64,000 nucleotides of DNA from Deltaproteobacteria bacterium (GTDB lineage Bacteria > Desulfobacterota > Desulfomonilia > UBA1062), in assembly GCA_017992605.1 (NCBI GenBank), contig JAGOOG010000004.1, positions 62,001-126,000 of the forward strand. The letters run 5' to 3'. The first letter of the stretch is position 1; each line of letters begins with the position of its first letter. The position numbers and the translations under genes were made by a program. Shown in pieces: positions 34,084 to 41,580 of this stretch. The notes under the pieces were generated by a model, which searched no databases, was not told where the DNA came from, and was given only the letters and a program-made list of their open reading frames with translations.

Positions 34084-35949
34084 TCATGACGCGAAACTCT
34101 CTTCGGGAATCTCGACGACAGACATGTCCTCGGTCTTCGCCGCCTTGGCTGCAGCCTCCACTTCGGGCAGGACATTCCTGATGAAATACTGTGCGGATGC
34201 TATCTTGCCGAGATAGAATGCCGCATCCTTGCTGGTCTTCGCAAGGCCGGCCAGGGCTGCGTGGTCTGAACCGCTCACGCCCCCCTTCTTGGCAAGGGCA
34301 TCGAGCTTTTCCCCGGCGATGCCGGCCTGCCAGAACAGGAACCAGCCCGACACGACCTTGCCCATCATCATGAGGAACGGATAGGCATTGTTGACGGGGA
34401 CAAGGAACTTTCCCGTCTTGCCGCAGGAGGCGAAGAACATCGCCGTGTCTGCCAGGATGTTCACGCTCGTCTGCACCGCTTCCCCGAGATCCCTGAGTCC
34501 CTCCTGGCCCTTGTACCTGGCCACGGTGTCTCCCATGAGGCCCAGCAGGTTCATGAAGTAGGCCCCCTTCTTCATGCCGAGCTTCCTGCCCACAAGATCC
34601 AGTGCCTGGATGCCGTTGGCCCCCTCATAGATCGAGGCGATCTTCTCGTCCCGCATGAACTGCTCCACCGGGTACTCGCTGCAGAAACCGTATCCACCAT
34701 AGATCTGCATGGCATACTCGGTCACACGGAACCCGATGTCGGAACAGTAGGCCTTCACGATGGGGGTGAGGACCTCGGCATATCCTATCCATTTGTCCTT
34801 TTCCGCATCGTCGTTCCCCGCGTGATGCATGTCGAAGCAGAGCGCGACGAAATAGGCCAGGGCACGCATGCTCTCGACGCTCGACTTCATCCACAGGAGC
34901 ATCCTGCGCACGTCGGGATGCTGAATAATGGCCACCCGGGGAGCCTCGGGATTCTTCATCTCCATGATGGACGATCCCTGGAACCTTTCCTTGGCGTACT
35001 TCAGCGCATGCAGGTAGGCTATGGAAGCGCTCGCGAGCCCCTGCATGCCGACGGCGAGGCGCGCCTCGTTCATCATCTGGAACATGATCTTCATGCCCTC
35101 GCGCTCGTTGCCAAGGAGCTCCGCATAGCAGTCATTGTTGTCGCCGAAGTTGATGAGGCAGGTGGCGCTTCCGTGGATGCCCATCTTCTCCTCGATCTTG
35201 GCGATCTCGTAGTCGTTGCGCCTGCCCAGCGAGCAGTCGGCGTTGACGAGGTACTTGGGGACGATGAAGATGGAGATGCCCTTGGTCCCTGCAGGGTCAC
35301 CCTCGATCCTTGCCAGGACTGGATGGATGACGTTCTCGACCAGATCATGGTCTCCGCCGGTGATGAAAATCTTGGTCCCCTGGAGCTTGAAGGTCCCGTC
35401 CGGCTGCCTTATTGCCCTGGTGCTGAGGTTGCCCACATCCGAGCCCGCCCCGGGCTCGGTGAGTGCCATGGTGCCACCCCAGACGCCCTGCATCATCTTT
35501 TCCGCATACTTCTTCTTCTGCCCGTCAGTACCGTAGTTCAGGATGAGGTGCGCTGCCCCCTCGGTGGCGAATGGATACGCGATGAAGGCAAAGTTGTGAT
35601 AGAACCATTCGATGGCCGCGAACTTCACGCTCTCCGGCAGCCCCTGACCGCCGTCATCCGGGCAGAAGGACATCCCGATCCAGCCGCCTTCACAGAAAAG
35701 CTTGTACGCACGCTTGAAGCAATCCGGCACATGAACCTGGCCGTCCACGAGCCTGCACCCCTGCCGGTCGCTGTCCACCAGCGTGGGGTGGATCTCCTCC
35801 TCGGCTATTTTCTGCGCCTCGGTGAGGATCATGTTGAAGGTCTCCCTTGAAAAGTCGGCGAACTTCTCGTGCCCGCAGATCTTTTCGACATCGAGCATCT
35901 CAAAGAGCACAAACTGCTGATCCCGTTCATCTACGATCATGCTTGCCAT
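34084..35949 (-). CDS. Acyl-CoA dehydrogenase, large (about 620-residue) type
   Basis: 621-residue FAD-dependent acyl-CoA dehydrogenase of the long form that carries a C-terminal helical domain, as in 3-methylmercaptopropionyl-CoA dehydrogenase and similar FadE proteins. Marks are the substrate/FAD segment LTEPGAGSDVGN, KIFITGGDHD, the central GIHGSATCLINF, the QIYGGYGFCSEYPVEQFMRDEKI (short signature GGYGF) and the active-site Glu in SIYEGANGIQ. Electron transfer to ETF is expected. The ATG at 35949 has a GAGGGGG site. With the convergent synthetase it suggests beta-oxidation of fatty or aromatic-derived acids. Confidence 0.93.
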   Translation of the reverse strand: MASMIVDERDQQFVLFEMLDVEKICGHEKFADFSRETFNMILTEAQKIAEEEIHPTLVDSDRQGCRLVDGQVHVPDCFKRAYKLFCEGGWIGMSFCPDDGGQGLPESVKFAAIEWFYHNFAFIAYPFATEGAAHLILNYGTDGQKKKYAEKMMQGVWGGTMALTEPGAGSDVGNLSTRAIRQPDGTFKLQGTKIFITGGDHDLVENVIHPVLARIEGDPAGTKGISIFIVPKYLVNADCSLGRRNDYEIAKIEEKMGIHGSATCLINFGDNNDCYAELLGNEREGMKIMFQMMNEARLAVGMQGLASASIAYLHALKYAKERFQGSSIMEMKNPEAPRVAIIQHPDVRRMLLWMKSSVESMRALAYFVALCFDMHHAGNDDAEKDKWIGYAEVLTPIVKAYCSDIGFRVTEYAMQIYGGYGFCSEYPVEQFMRDEKIASIYEGANGIQALDLVGRKLGMKKGAYFMNLLGLMGDTVARYKGQEGLRDLGEAVQTSVNILADTAMFFASCGKTGKFLVPVNNAYPFLMMMGKVVSGWFLFWQAGIAGEKLDALAKKGGVSGSDHAALAGLAKTSKDAAFYLGKIASAQYFIRNVLPEVEAAAKAAKTEDMSVVEIPEESFAS

Positions 35950-36071
35950 ACAAACCCCCTCTTTCTTGTCGATAATGTGATACACCGCATGCTGGTGTTC
36001 GTTCGCTGCTTCGCTCCGTCACGGGAAAAGACGCGCCAGCCCTGTGTCCTGGACCATCCTCATGGAGACCC

Positions 36072-36518
36072 TCAGAACCTCCTCAGTTGCCAGGTCCCAC
36101 GCACAGCGCAGCAGACCTGCCCTTCTGAATCCTTTATCTCGAGGTCCATGGTCCAGTCCTGCTTGCCTTGAGCCGCCGCCGATTTCTGGATCTCGTCGAC
36201 CTGCTGCTCAGAGAGCCCGACCTCGAGGAAGACGTCTCCTGTGGCCGGCCTGCGATATTTTATGAAGACCTCCTTCACGATGGGGTAGAACTTCGTGTGG
36301 TCGAAAGATACGAAATAGATCACCCCGCCAGAGAATTCGGCCAGGATGAAGAGCGAGCCCCCGTAGACTGTCCCGATGTGGTTGATATTCGGTTCGAAGG
36401 GGAGCATGATCTTGGCATACCGCTCCCTCAGCGAGACGATCCTCACCCCCGTCTGGCGGATGATGCTGACCGCCTGCTCGAGAAAAGCAGCCCCCTCTCG
36501 GTAACGCTCTTCAATCAT
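36072..36518 (-). CDS. Hotdog-fold thioesterase-like protein (DUF4442/YiiD-like)
   Basis: 148-residue protein with a single hotdog domain (PaaI/DUF4442-like). Recognisable parts are a central helix segment NHIGTVYGGSLFILAEFSGG and the strand FIKYRRPATGDVFLEV. This helix (hydrophobic plus GG) resembles acyl-CoA thioesterases, though the usual Asp or Glu of the hotdog active site is replaced, so catalysis is unproven. AAGGAG precedes the start. It lies downstream of the acyl-CoA dehydrogenase in opposite order (36072 begins 122 nt beyond that gene's start), so they may be separate units. Confidence 0.75.
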   Translation of the reverse strand: MIEERYREGAAFLEQAVSIIRQTGVRIVSLRERYAKIMLPFEPNINHIGTVYGGSLFILAEFSGGVIYFVSFDHTKFYPIVKEVFIKYRRPATGDVFLEVGLSEQQVDEIQKSAAAQGKQDWTMDLEIKDSEGQVCCAVRGTWQLRRF

Positions 36519-36724
36519 ATGACTCCTTGACTGTCGCCAAGCGATCTACAAGGCTCTATCATAAGACAGACTTACCATGATATTTTATCAACTACCCCAT
36601 GAACGAATCAAGCACACATTTCAGGACCTTTCATTCCGTTCCGTGCGCCTAAAGGAGGCCCCTCACGCATAGCACGGGATAAGGCACTGGGTGATACCTT
36701 TATGAAGGGTGCTCCTGTATCGAA

Positions 36725-37621
36725 TCAGAGACCCTCGAGGATAGCGGCCTTCTTCTTCTCGTAGTCATCCCGCGTGATGAGGTTCTTGTCCAGAAGATCC
36801 TTGAGAACCTTGAGCCTGTTCTCGATGCTTTCGGGATGTCCCATCGTCTCCGTCACAGGAGGTATGACATCTGCCGGTTCTTTCTTGCTGTCCTTGGGTT
36901 TCACATACTTGGAGGTAGCGTCGAAAATCTTCTTGGATTCCATGAAACTGATGGCCTGGTAACTCCTCCCGTCAAAACCACCGAGGACCTGCTTCCTCCT
37001 CGATTCGTCCCCGGAACCCTGCAGGCATGCATCGCATGCGCTATTCGAGCATTCCGACGATGCATTCTCGAAATAGTATATCTGTACATGGGACTTGTTT
37101 CCCAGGCCGGCTTTCTTTTCGAGAAGCTTGACGAGATAGCAGGGTGCCGTGGACCCCTTGAAAAGGATCCTTTCTTCTTCGAAAAGGAGGGCGGTGCTGG
37201 TAAAGAGAAGGAAGTCATACACATCATCGAGTATCTTCACAGCCCCCGAGTCCAGGGGGGCCTTCGCCTTGCCGGCAGACATCCCGTCCCGGGCCTTGCC
37301 CGGGTCGCCTCTGACCACGGTCAAGCGTATGAGGATTCCTTTCTGGAGTATGCCTGCAGGATCGAGGTTCCCGAAGAGATACGATGAGGTGCTGTCCATA
37401 AGATCTCTCTCGTTTGGGTGAACAGGTGTGTCCTTTCCCGAGATCTCGGAGCTTCCAAGGTAGGATAGTTCCTGATCTACCTTCACCTTAAGCTCGGGGA
37501 AAGAAGAGGAAAGCTGGTTTCCCTCGACCGATCTCTGGATCTCGTACCGGTTCAGCTCAGCACAGGCTGCAAGGACGATGGCTACAAGAACAAGGAGAAT
37601 GTTTCGCGCATATGTCTTCAT
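36725..37621 (-). CDS. Lipoprotein with C-terminal SHOCT domain
   Basis: 298-residue protein with a signal peptide ending in the lipobox VLAAC, a long beta/alpha region of unknown fold and a C-terminal SHOCT helix pair (IENRLKVLKDLLDKNLITRDDYEKKKAAILEGL; short mark LITRDDYEKKKAAIL). A cysteine-rich patch (CSNSACDAC) lies near residues 190-200. The ATG at 37621 follows GAGGAAAG; a further upstream start has none. SHOCT domains promote oligomerisation; the central domain is not recognised. A Lys/Ser/Pro-rich linker precedes SHOCT. Confidence 0.7.
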   Translation of the reverse strand: MKTYARNILLVLVAIVLAACAELNRYEIQRSVEGNQLSSSFPELKVKVDQELSYLGSSEISGKDTPVHPNERDLMDSTSSYLFGNLDPAGILQKGILIRLTVVRGDPGKARDGMSAGKAKAPLDSGAVKILDDVYDFLLFTSTALLFEEERILFKGSTAPCYLVKLLEKKAGLGNKSHVQIYYFENASSECSNSACDACLQGSGDESRRKQVLGGFDGRSYQAISFMESKKIFDATSKYVKPKDSKKEPADVIPPVTETMGHPESIENRLKVLKDLLDKNLITRDDYEKKKAAILEGL

Positions 37622-38089
37622 ATGATCTTTCCTCTTGCCAGGGAAAATACGATGCGAATACACCTTAAAAACCCGCACTGTTCACTGGGAGACTTCTACC
37701 CGCTTTCAAAGGAAGCGGTCAAGGTTGATTTCACGCGCCGGTCATTACGCAGCGGCATTTCCGTCTCAAGATGTCCTGGCCATGACATGATGAAAGGCCG
37801 TGACTCCCCCGAAGAAGCCCTTCGAAAGCTGTTGTATTTACTACACCATGAGAAATATAAACGATGCAGATTTGCAACATGTCTCGTGACCCCGATTCGG
37901 TAATCCATTAATTTTCGGTTAATTTTGATCATGGTACAATTATTGTATTGACGTACATAAAAATTTCATGAGTAAGATACTGTTCAGGGTATGAGGGCAC
38001 TTCATTTAGGTAATGTGAAAATGGGTTCAGTACATATATGCGCTGACCTATTCTCCAGAAATCGATCAAAACCATTGTAGGAGGAAATC
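37622..38089. other. Intergenic region with porin promoter elements
   Basis: 468 bases between divergent genes. Bases from about 37850 on are AT-rich. I found no supported gene in it. It carries a tandem repeat and an extended -10 promoter (next entry) and a possible second promoter TTGACG (37948-37953) with TAAGAT (37973-37978) at 19-nt spacing. The leader to the porin ATG would be about 100-145 nt. Confidence 0.5.
37908..37940 (+). promoter_or_regulatory. Candidate activator-type porin promoter
   Basis: Two direct copies of TTAATTTT at 37908-37915 and 37919-37926 are spaced 11 nt, one helical turn apart, as in OmpR/PhoB-type response-regulator sites. They lie directly upstream of TGGTACAAT, an extended -10 (TACAAT, 37935-37940), with no good -35 box. 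Confidence 0.4.
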
Positions 38090-39349
38090 ATGAGGAAATT
38101 TATGATGTTTCTGATGGTGTTGGCTCTGGCATTCACCTTTGCCGTACCGGCATTCGCCTTTGAGAACATCTTTGGCGGGTACTGGAGAACCAGGATGTAC
38201 ATGGACAAGAACTTCACCGGTGAGGACGAGACCGAGGCGGCTGATGTGACCCAGGTCGACACGAGGACCAGGCTGTACTACACCGCGAAGTTCAGCGACA
38301 ACTTCAAGTTCGTCAACAAGTTCGAGATGGACGCAGTCTGGGGCGACTCCGCTTATGGCGACATCGGTGCCGACGGCGTCAAGGTCGAGGTAAAGAACTC
38401 CTATGCTGATATGACGTTTGACAGGACCAACGTAAAACTGGGTGTACAGGGGACCACGCTCTGCCGCGGCTTCCTCTTCGACGATGACTTTGCCGGCGCG
38501 GTCGTGACCGTCAAGGCCAGCGACACCCTGTCCATCCCCTTCATCTGGATCAAGGCCTTTGAGGGTGGCTATGGCCTCGATGCCAACGATGCGGATTTCG
38601 ATTACTACGCCATCTACCCGACCATGAGCCTTGGCAAGGCAACGGTGAAGCCGATCTTCCTGTATGCTTACTCCAAGGATTCATCCAACTTTGACAACTT
38701 CTACACCAATCCCTTCGGCGAGGATCTCACGGAGATCGGCCTTTTCTTCCTGGGTGCCGATGTCGATGTGAACGTGGGACCGGCAAGCGTGTGGTTCACC
38801 GGTATCTATGAGGGTGGGTCAGTTGATATCGAGACCGAAGTAGAGACCGACAGTGTCGATGTCAAGGCATACCTCCTTGCACTTGGCGCCAGCACCGACG
38901 TCGACAAGCTGAGCATTCATGGTCAGGCCTTCTATGCCAGCGGGTACGACTCCGGCAGCGACTACGAGGGGTTCTGGGTTCCCGCAGGCCAGAGCTACTA
39001 CTGGGCCGAGATCATGGGTTATGGACTGATTGACAACCAGGTTTCCGCCGGATCATGCGCCGACCAGATCAGCAACATCATGGCGCTCAACCTCGGGGCA
39101 TCCATGAAGGCCACCGACAAGCTGACCCTGGGCGCAGACCTCTGGTTCGCACAGCTCGCAGAAGACGATGCCAACGGCAACAGCGATCTGGGCACCGAAA
39201 TCGACCTCAGCGCCAACTATGCACTTCTCGACAACGTGTCCCTGGATGTCGTGGCCGCCTACCTCTTAGCCGGCGATGCGACCACCATGGAATCAGCCGA
39301 CGATGCAGACCCGATGGAAATCGGGGCTCAGGTCTCCTTCAGCTTCTAA
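38090..39349 (+). CDS. Outer-membrane porin-like beta-barrel protein
   Basis: 419-residue protein with a cleaved signal peptide (ends VPAFA before FENIF). The mature part has alternating aromatic/polar beta strands, few Cys, high Asp/Gly/Thr content, and a terminal Phe in QVSFSF, the C-terminal signature recognised by BamA. Sequence resembles general diffusion porins of Desulfobacterota (GGYWRTRMYMDK start, TRTRLYYTAKF). Pore specificity is not predictable. GTAGGAGG precedes the ATG, and a strong terminator follows at 39370. Confidence 0.85.
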   Translation: MRKFMMFLMVLALAFTFAVPAFAFENIFGGYWRTRMYMDKNFTGEDETEAADVTQVDTRTRLYYTAKFSDNFKFVNKFEMDAVWGDSAYGDIGADGVKVEVKNSYADMTFDRTNVKLGVQGTTLCRGFLFDDDFAGAVVTVKASDTLSIPFIWIKAFEGGYGLDANDADFDYYAIYPTMSLGKATVKPIFLYAYSKDSSNFDNFYTNPFGEDLTEIGLFFLGADVDVNVGPASVWFTGIYEGGSVDIETEVETDSVDVKAYLLALGASTDVDKLSIHGQAFYASGYDSGSDYEGFWVPAGQSYYWAEIMGYGLIDNQVSAGSCADQISNIMALNLGASMKATDKLTLGADLWFAQLAEDDANGNSDLGTEIDLSANYALLDNVSLDVVAAYLLAGDATTMESADDADPMEIGAQVSFSF

Positions 39350-39369
39350 GGTCATCGTTCCTGTTTATC

Positions 39370-39403
39370 ACAAGGGGGCTGGTTCATCGAACCAGCCCCT
39401 TGT
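39370..39403 (+). terminator. Intrinsic terminator after the porin gene
   Basis: ACAAGGGGGCTGGTTC pairs with GAACCAGCCCCTTGT (one bulged G) around a three-base loop (ATC). No long T-tract follows, but the stem of about 15 bp is strong. Confidence 0.75.
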
Positions 39404-39863
39404 CCCCTTCTGAACGACACCGTGATTCCATGGCCGGAATGCAATGCGCCGGGGTCTGATCCCGTGATACATCCCTGACAAAACACCCTGACGATCGATG
39501 CATTTGTGCATAGACTGTGCAGGTATGCATCACCAGGGTCTGTCGACAGGTACGCATCAATCCTGTAATCCCTCCATTCATGAACTGCTGGCAGGTATGA
39601 TGACCCCTTCGAAGGCCTCGGCCACTGCTTCGGAACGATCTTATCCACCGCTGCCGGTTTGGTCCGGGTATAGCCGCACTGCAGAGATCCATGACGAGGT
39701 ACCCCCTTCCGGCAGACAATCGAAGATCAAGCATGAATCACGAGGGCATGGTACCGCAGGTTCTTGACATGATCCCGACTATCCTGCATATCCCAGGGCA
39801 GTGAACATGCGGCGGGTCCAGGATCAAGAGCCTGGCCGGCGGAATTGTCCCCGGGGGGCACGG
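39404..39863. other. Intergenic region with short direct repeats
   Basis: 460 bases with no supported gene. Three copies of a short motif occur: CAGGTATGCATCA (39520-39532), CAGGTACGCATCA (39547-39559) and the degenerate CAGGTATGATGA (39592-39603). They precede the cutA gene and may be a regulatory protein site; the two best copies are 27 nt apart. Confidence 0.4.
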
Positions 39864-40199
39864 ATGAGTGGCGAAAAGGCATACTGCATGGTCATGTGCG
39901 CATGCCCGGACAGCGTTCTCGCTGAGAAGCTCGCTGGATCGCTCGTGGCCAACAAGTTCGCGGCCTGTGTTCAGATACTCCCCATACGGAGCTTTTACCA
40001 GTGGAAGGGAGCCGTCTGCCGCGACGAGGAAGTGCTTCTTCTCATCAAAACGAGGGGCTCCCTCTACGGGGAGGTCGAGGCCTTCATCGCGCGGTCCCAT
40101 CCCTATGAGGTTCCTGAAATCGTGAGATGCGAGATCACGGGCGGTCTTCAGAGATACCTCGCATGGATCGACGACGTGACCAGCCAGGACCTTGGATAA
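39864..40199 (+). CDS. cutA: Divalent-cation tolerance protein CutA
   Basis: 111-residue CutA1, a trimeric PII-like ferredoxin-fold protein. It shows ACPDSVLAEKLAGSLVANKFAACVQILPI, the loop FYQWKGAVCRDEEVLLLIKT and the C-terminal HPYEVPEIV, all defining for CutA. Its biological role, classically metal tolerance, is uncertain. The ATG at 39864 was chosen for the family start; an upstream frame adds unrelated sequence. A ParA promoter begins two bases after its stop. Confidence 0.93.
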   Translation: MSGEKAYCMVMCACPDSVLAEKLAGSLVANKFAACVQILPIRSFYQWKGAVCRDEEVLLLIKTRGSLYGEVEAFIARSHPYEVPEIVRCEITGGLQRYLAWIDDVTSQDLG

Positions 40200-40200
40200 A

Positions 40201-40236
40201 GTGTCATTGACACACGGGTAAGGTTTTACGTATCGT
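40201..40236 (+). promoter_or_regulatory. parA promoter with palindrome over the -35 box
   Basis: A perfect palindrome GTGTCATTGACAC (40201-40213) includes the -35 TTGACA (40207-40212); 18 nt later TATCGT (40231-40236) is the -10. A strong hairpin (GGTGC-CGC-GGG-GCG-GCACC, 40240-40260) then lies in the leader. The layout suggests autorepression. Confidence 0.55.
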
Positions 40237-40297
40237 TGAGGTGCACGCGGGGCGAGCACCGTGTGCAGTGCAGTGATTTCCTTATGCAGGGGCGGCC

Positions 40298-41047
40298 ATG
40301 ATCATCAGCTTTGTCCAGACCAAGGGCGGTACGGGGAAGAGCACGCTTGCCCTCAACACGGCATTCTCGAACCATATGAACCGGGTCTTCACGTCGGTGG
40401 CCCTGGTGGAACTCGACCCCCAGGGGACCCTGAGGACCTGGTGGCACGAACGGTCGGAACTCGGCAGAGACCCGGGCAGGGTATCGTTCCACCATATCTC
40501 GAGCAGCCAGAAGGAGGTCTTTGCCGACGGCATCAAGGCGATCGCCGCACACAACGACCTGATCGTCATGGATATCCCCGGGGAGAGCACGGGCAAGCTC
40601 CATACGCGTTTTGCCTGCGCCGTGTCCGACCTCGTCATCATCCCCATGAGGACCTCCACCAATGACGAGGCTGCCTTTGCAGACAACCTCTACCCCATCA
40701 TCAAGGAGGTGATCAAGATCGACCCCGGGAAGAAGGGAGGCTTCCACGTTCTGCCCTCCTTCACTCATCCCAAGGCGAACAGGGACACCATCGTGGGATA
40801 CTTCACCGATATCCTCCCGCCCCACGTGGGTTGTCTGCGGGCCATTTATCCGGACAGGTCGGTCTATGAAAACTTCAATCGTGACGGCGCGACCCTGTAC
40901 GAGTACGCCGATTCGGTGAAGGAGAACAAACGGTATTCAAAGCAGGCGCTTTCGGCCGCAGGGGATGTCGAACAGATCGCACAGATCATAACGCAGATGC
41001 TGGAGAACAACCATGTCTCTTCCCAGAAAAAGAAAAAGGCTCTATGA
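40298..41047 (+). CDS. ParA/MinD-family ATPase (orphan)
   Basis: 249-residue deviant Walker A ATPase. The P-loop is KGGTGKST with the signature lysine, Walker A' is VELDPQGTLRTWW (switch I), and MDIPGES corresponds to the Walker B side. Family members form dynamic gradients on nucleoid or membrane and position plasmids, chromosomes, chemoreceptor arrays, flagella or carboxysomes. No ParB gene follows; instead a small basic protein overlaps it by 35 nt. The N-terminus lacks a DNA-binding HTH, as in small ParA (type Ib-like). A palindrome over the -35 box implies self-regulation. Confidence 0.88.
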   Translation: MIISFVQTKGGTGKSTLALNTAFSNHMNRVFTSVALVELDPQGTLRTWWHERSELGRDPGRVSFHHISSSQKEVFADGIKAIAAHNDLIVMDIPGESTGKLHTRFACAVSDLVIIPMRTSTNDEAAFADNLYPIIKEVIKIDPGKKGGFHVLPSFTHPKANRDTIVGYFTDILPPHVGCLRAIYPDRSVYENFNRDGATLYEYADSVKENKRYSKQALSAAGDVEQIAQIITQMLENNHVSSQKKKKAL

Positions 41048-41447
41048 GAACCAGGTCCCGGTCGAGGAGAATCAGTCCGGCCGGCACACAAAGAAATCTT
41101 CGGGAAATCCTTCATCCGGGGTGTCGGCAAGGACCACCCAGATGCAGAAGGCCTTCGAGATCGTGGACCACATCGAGCACACGCACGATGCCCCTGAAGT
41201 GCCGGAAACCGCAGCACCCCGTCGGCCGCCGGTCCGCGGAGAATCGCCCGACCCGGAAGGATTCAGGATGAAGGTGTCTCTCGGGACCGACCCCGGCGTA
41301 CCCCAGACCGGCGACAACGGCCCCGGGGGTCCAGCGGAACCGTTCATCGAGGTGAGGCTCACGATCCCGGCCTTCCTCTGGAAGGTGCCTGTCCTGGGGG
41401 GCGTCGCCAGGAGTCTTGTCCGGAGGATCTCGAAGGAACAGGCCTGA
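41013..41447 (+). CDS. Small basic protein, candidate ParA partner
   Basis: 144-residue protein of no recognised family, overlapping the parA gene by 35 nt in another frame, hence probably co-expressed. The N-terminus is strongly basic (PRKRKRLYEN), as in the ParA-stimulating tails of ParB and of cargo adaptors. The middle is low-complexity, rich in Pro, Gly, Glu and Lys. The C-terminal 35 residues (IEVRLTIPAFLWKVPVLGGVARSLVRRI) form an amphipathic, partly hydrophobic segment that could bind membrane or cargo. No catalytic motif is seen. Confidence 0.6.
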   Translation: MSLPRKRKRLYENQVPVEENQSGRHTKKSSGNPSSGVSARTTQMQKAFEIVDHIEHTHDAPEVPETAAPRRPPVRGESPDPEGFRMKVSLGTDPGVPQTGDNGPGGPAEPFIEVRLTIPAFLWKVPVLGGVARSLVRRISKEQA

Positions 41448-41520
41448 TCGACCGGCGCCGTGCCCCTCGACCCCTGGATAGGTCGGTTCCCGGCCCTTTT
41501 CGAAAGACCCGAGACCACCA

Positions 41521-41549
41521 TTGAGTTTTCCCTGGAGACTTGCTATAAA
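41521..41549 (+). promoter_or_regulatory. Promoter of the Prc-type protease gene
   Basis: TTGAGT (41521-41526), a 17-nt spacer and TATAAA (41544-41549); predicted start about 41556, 25 nt before the ATG at 41581. This excludes the upstream in-frame ATG at 41521 as the start. Confidence 0.55.
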
Positions 41550-41580
41550 CCCAGACACTGAACTCTCACAAAGCAGGCAC

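Noticed and set aside
34822-35850. 342-codon plus-strand frame opposite the acyl-CoA dehydrogenase
   Set aside because: Composition-driven shadow; the minus-strand dehydrogenase is intact.
39384-39734. 116-codon minus-strand frame downstream of the porin
   Set aside because: Overlaps the terminator and repeats, and the predicted peptide has no protein-like domain.
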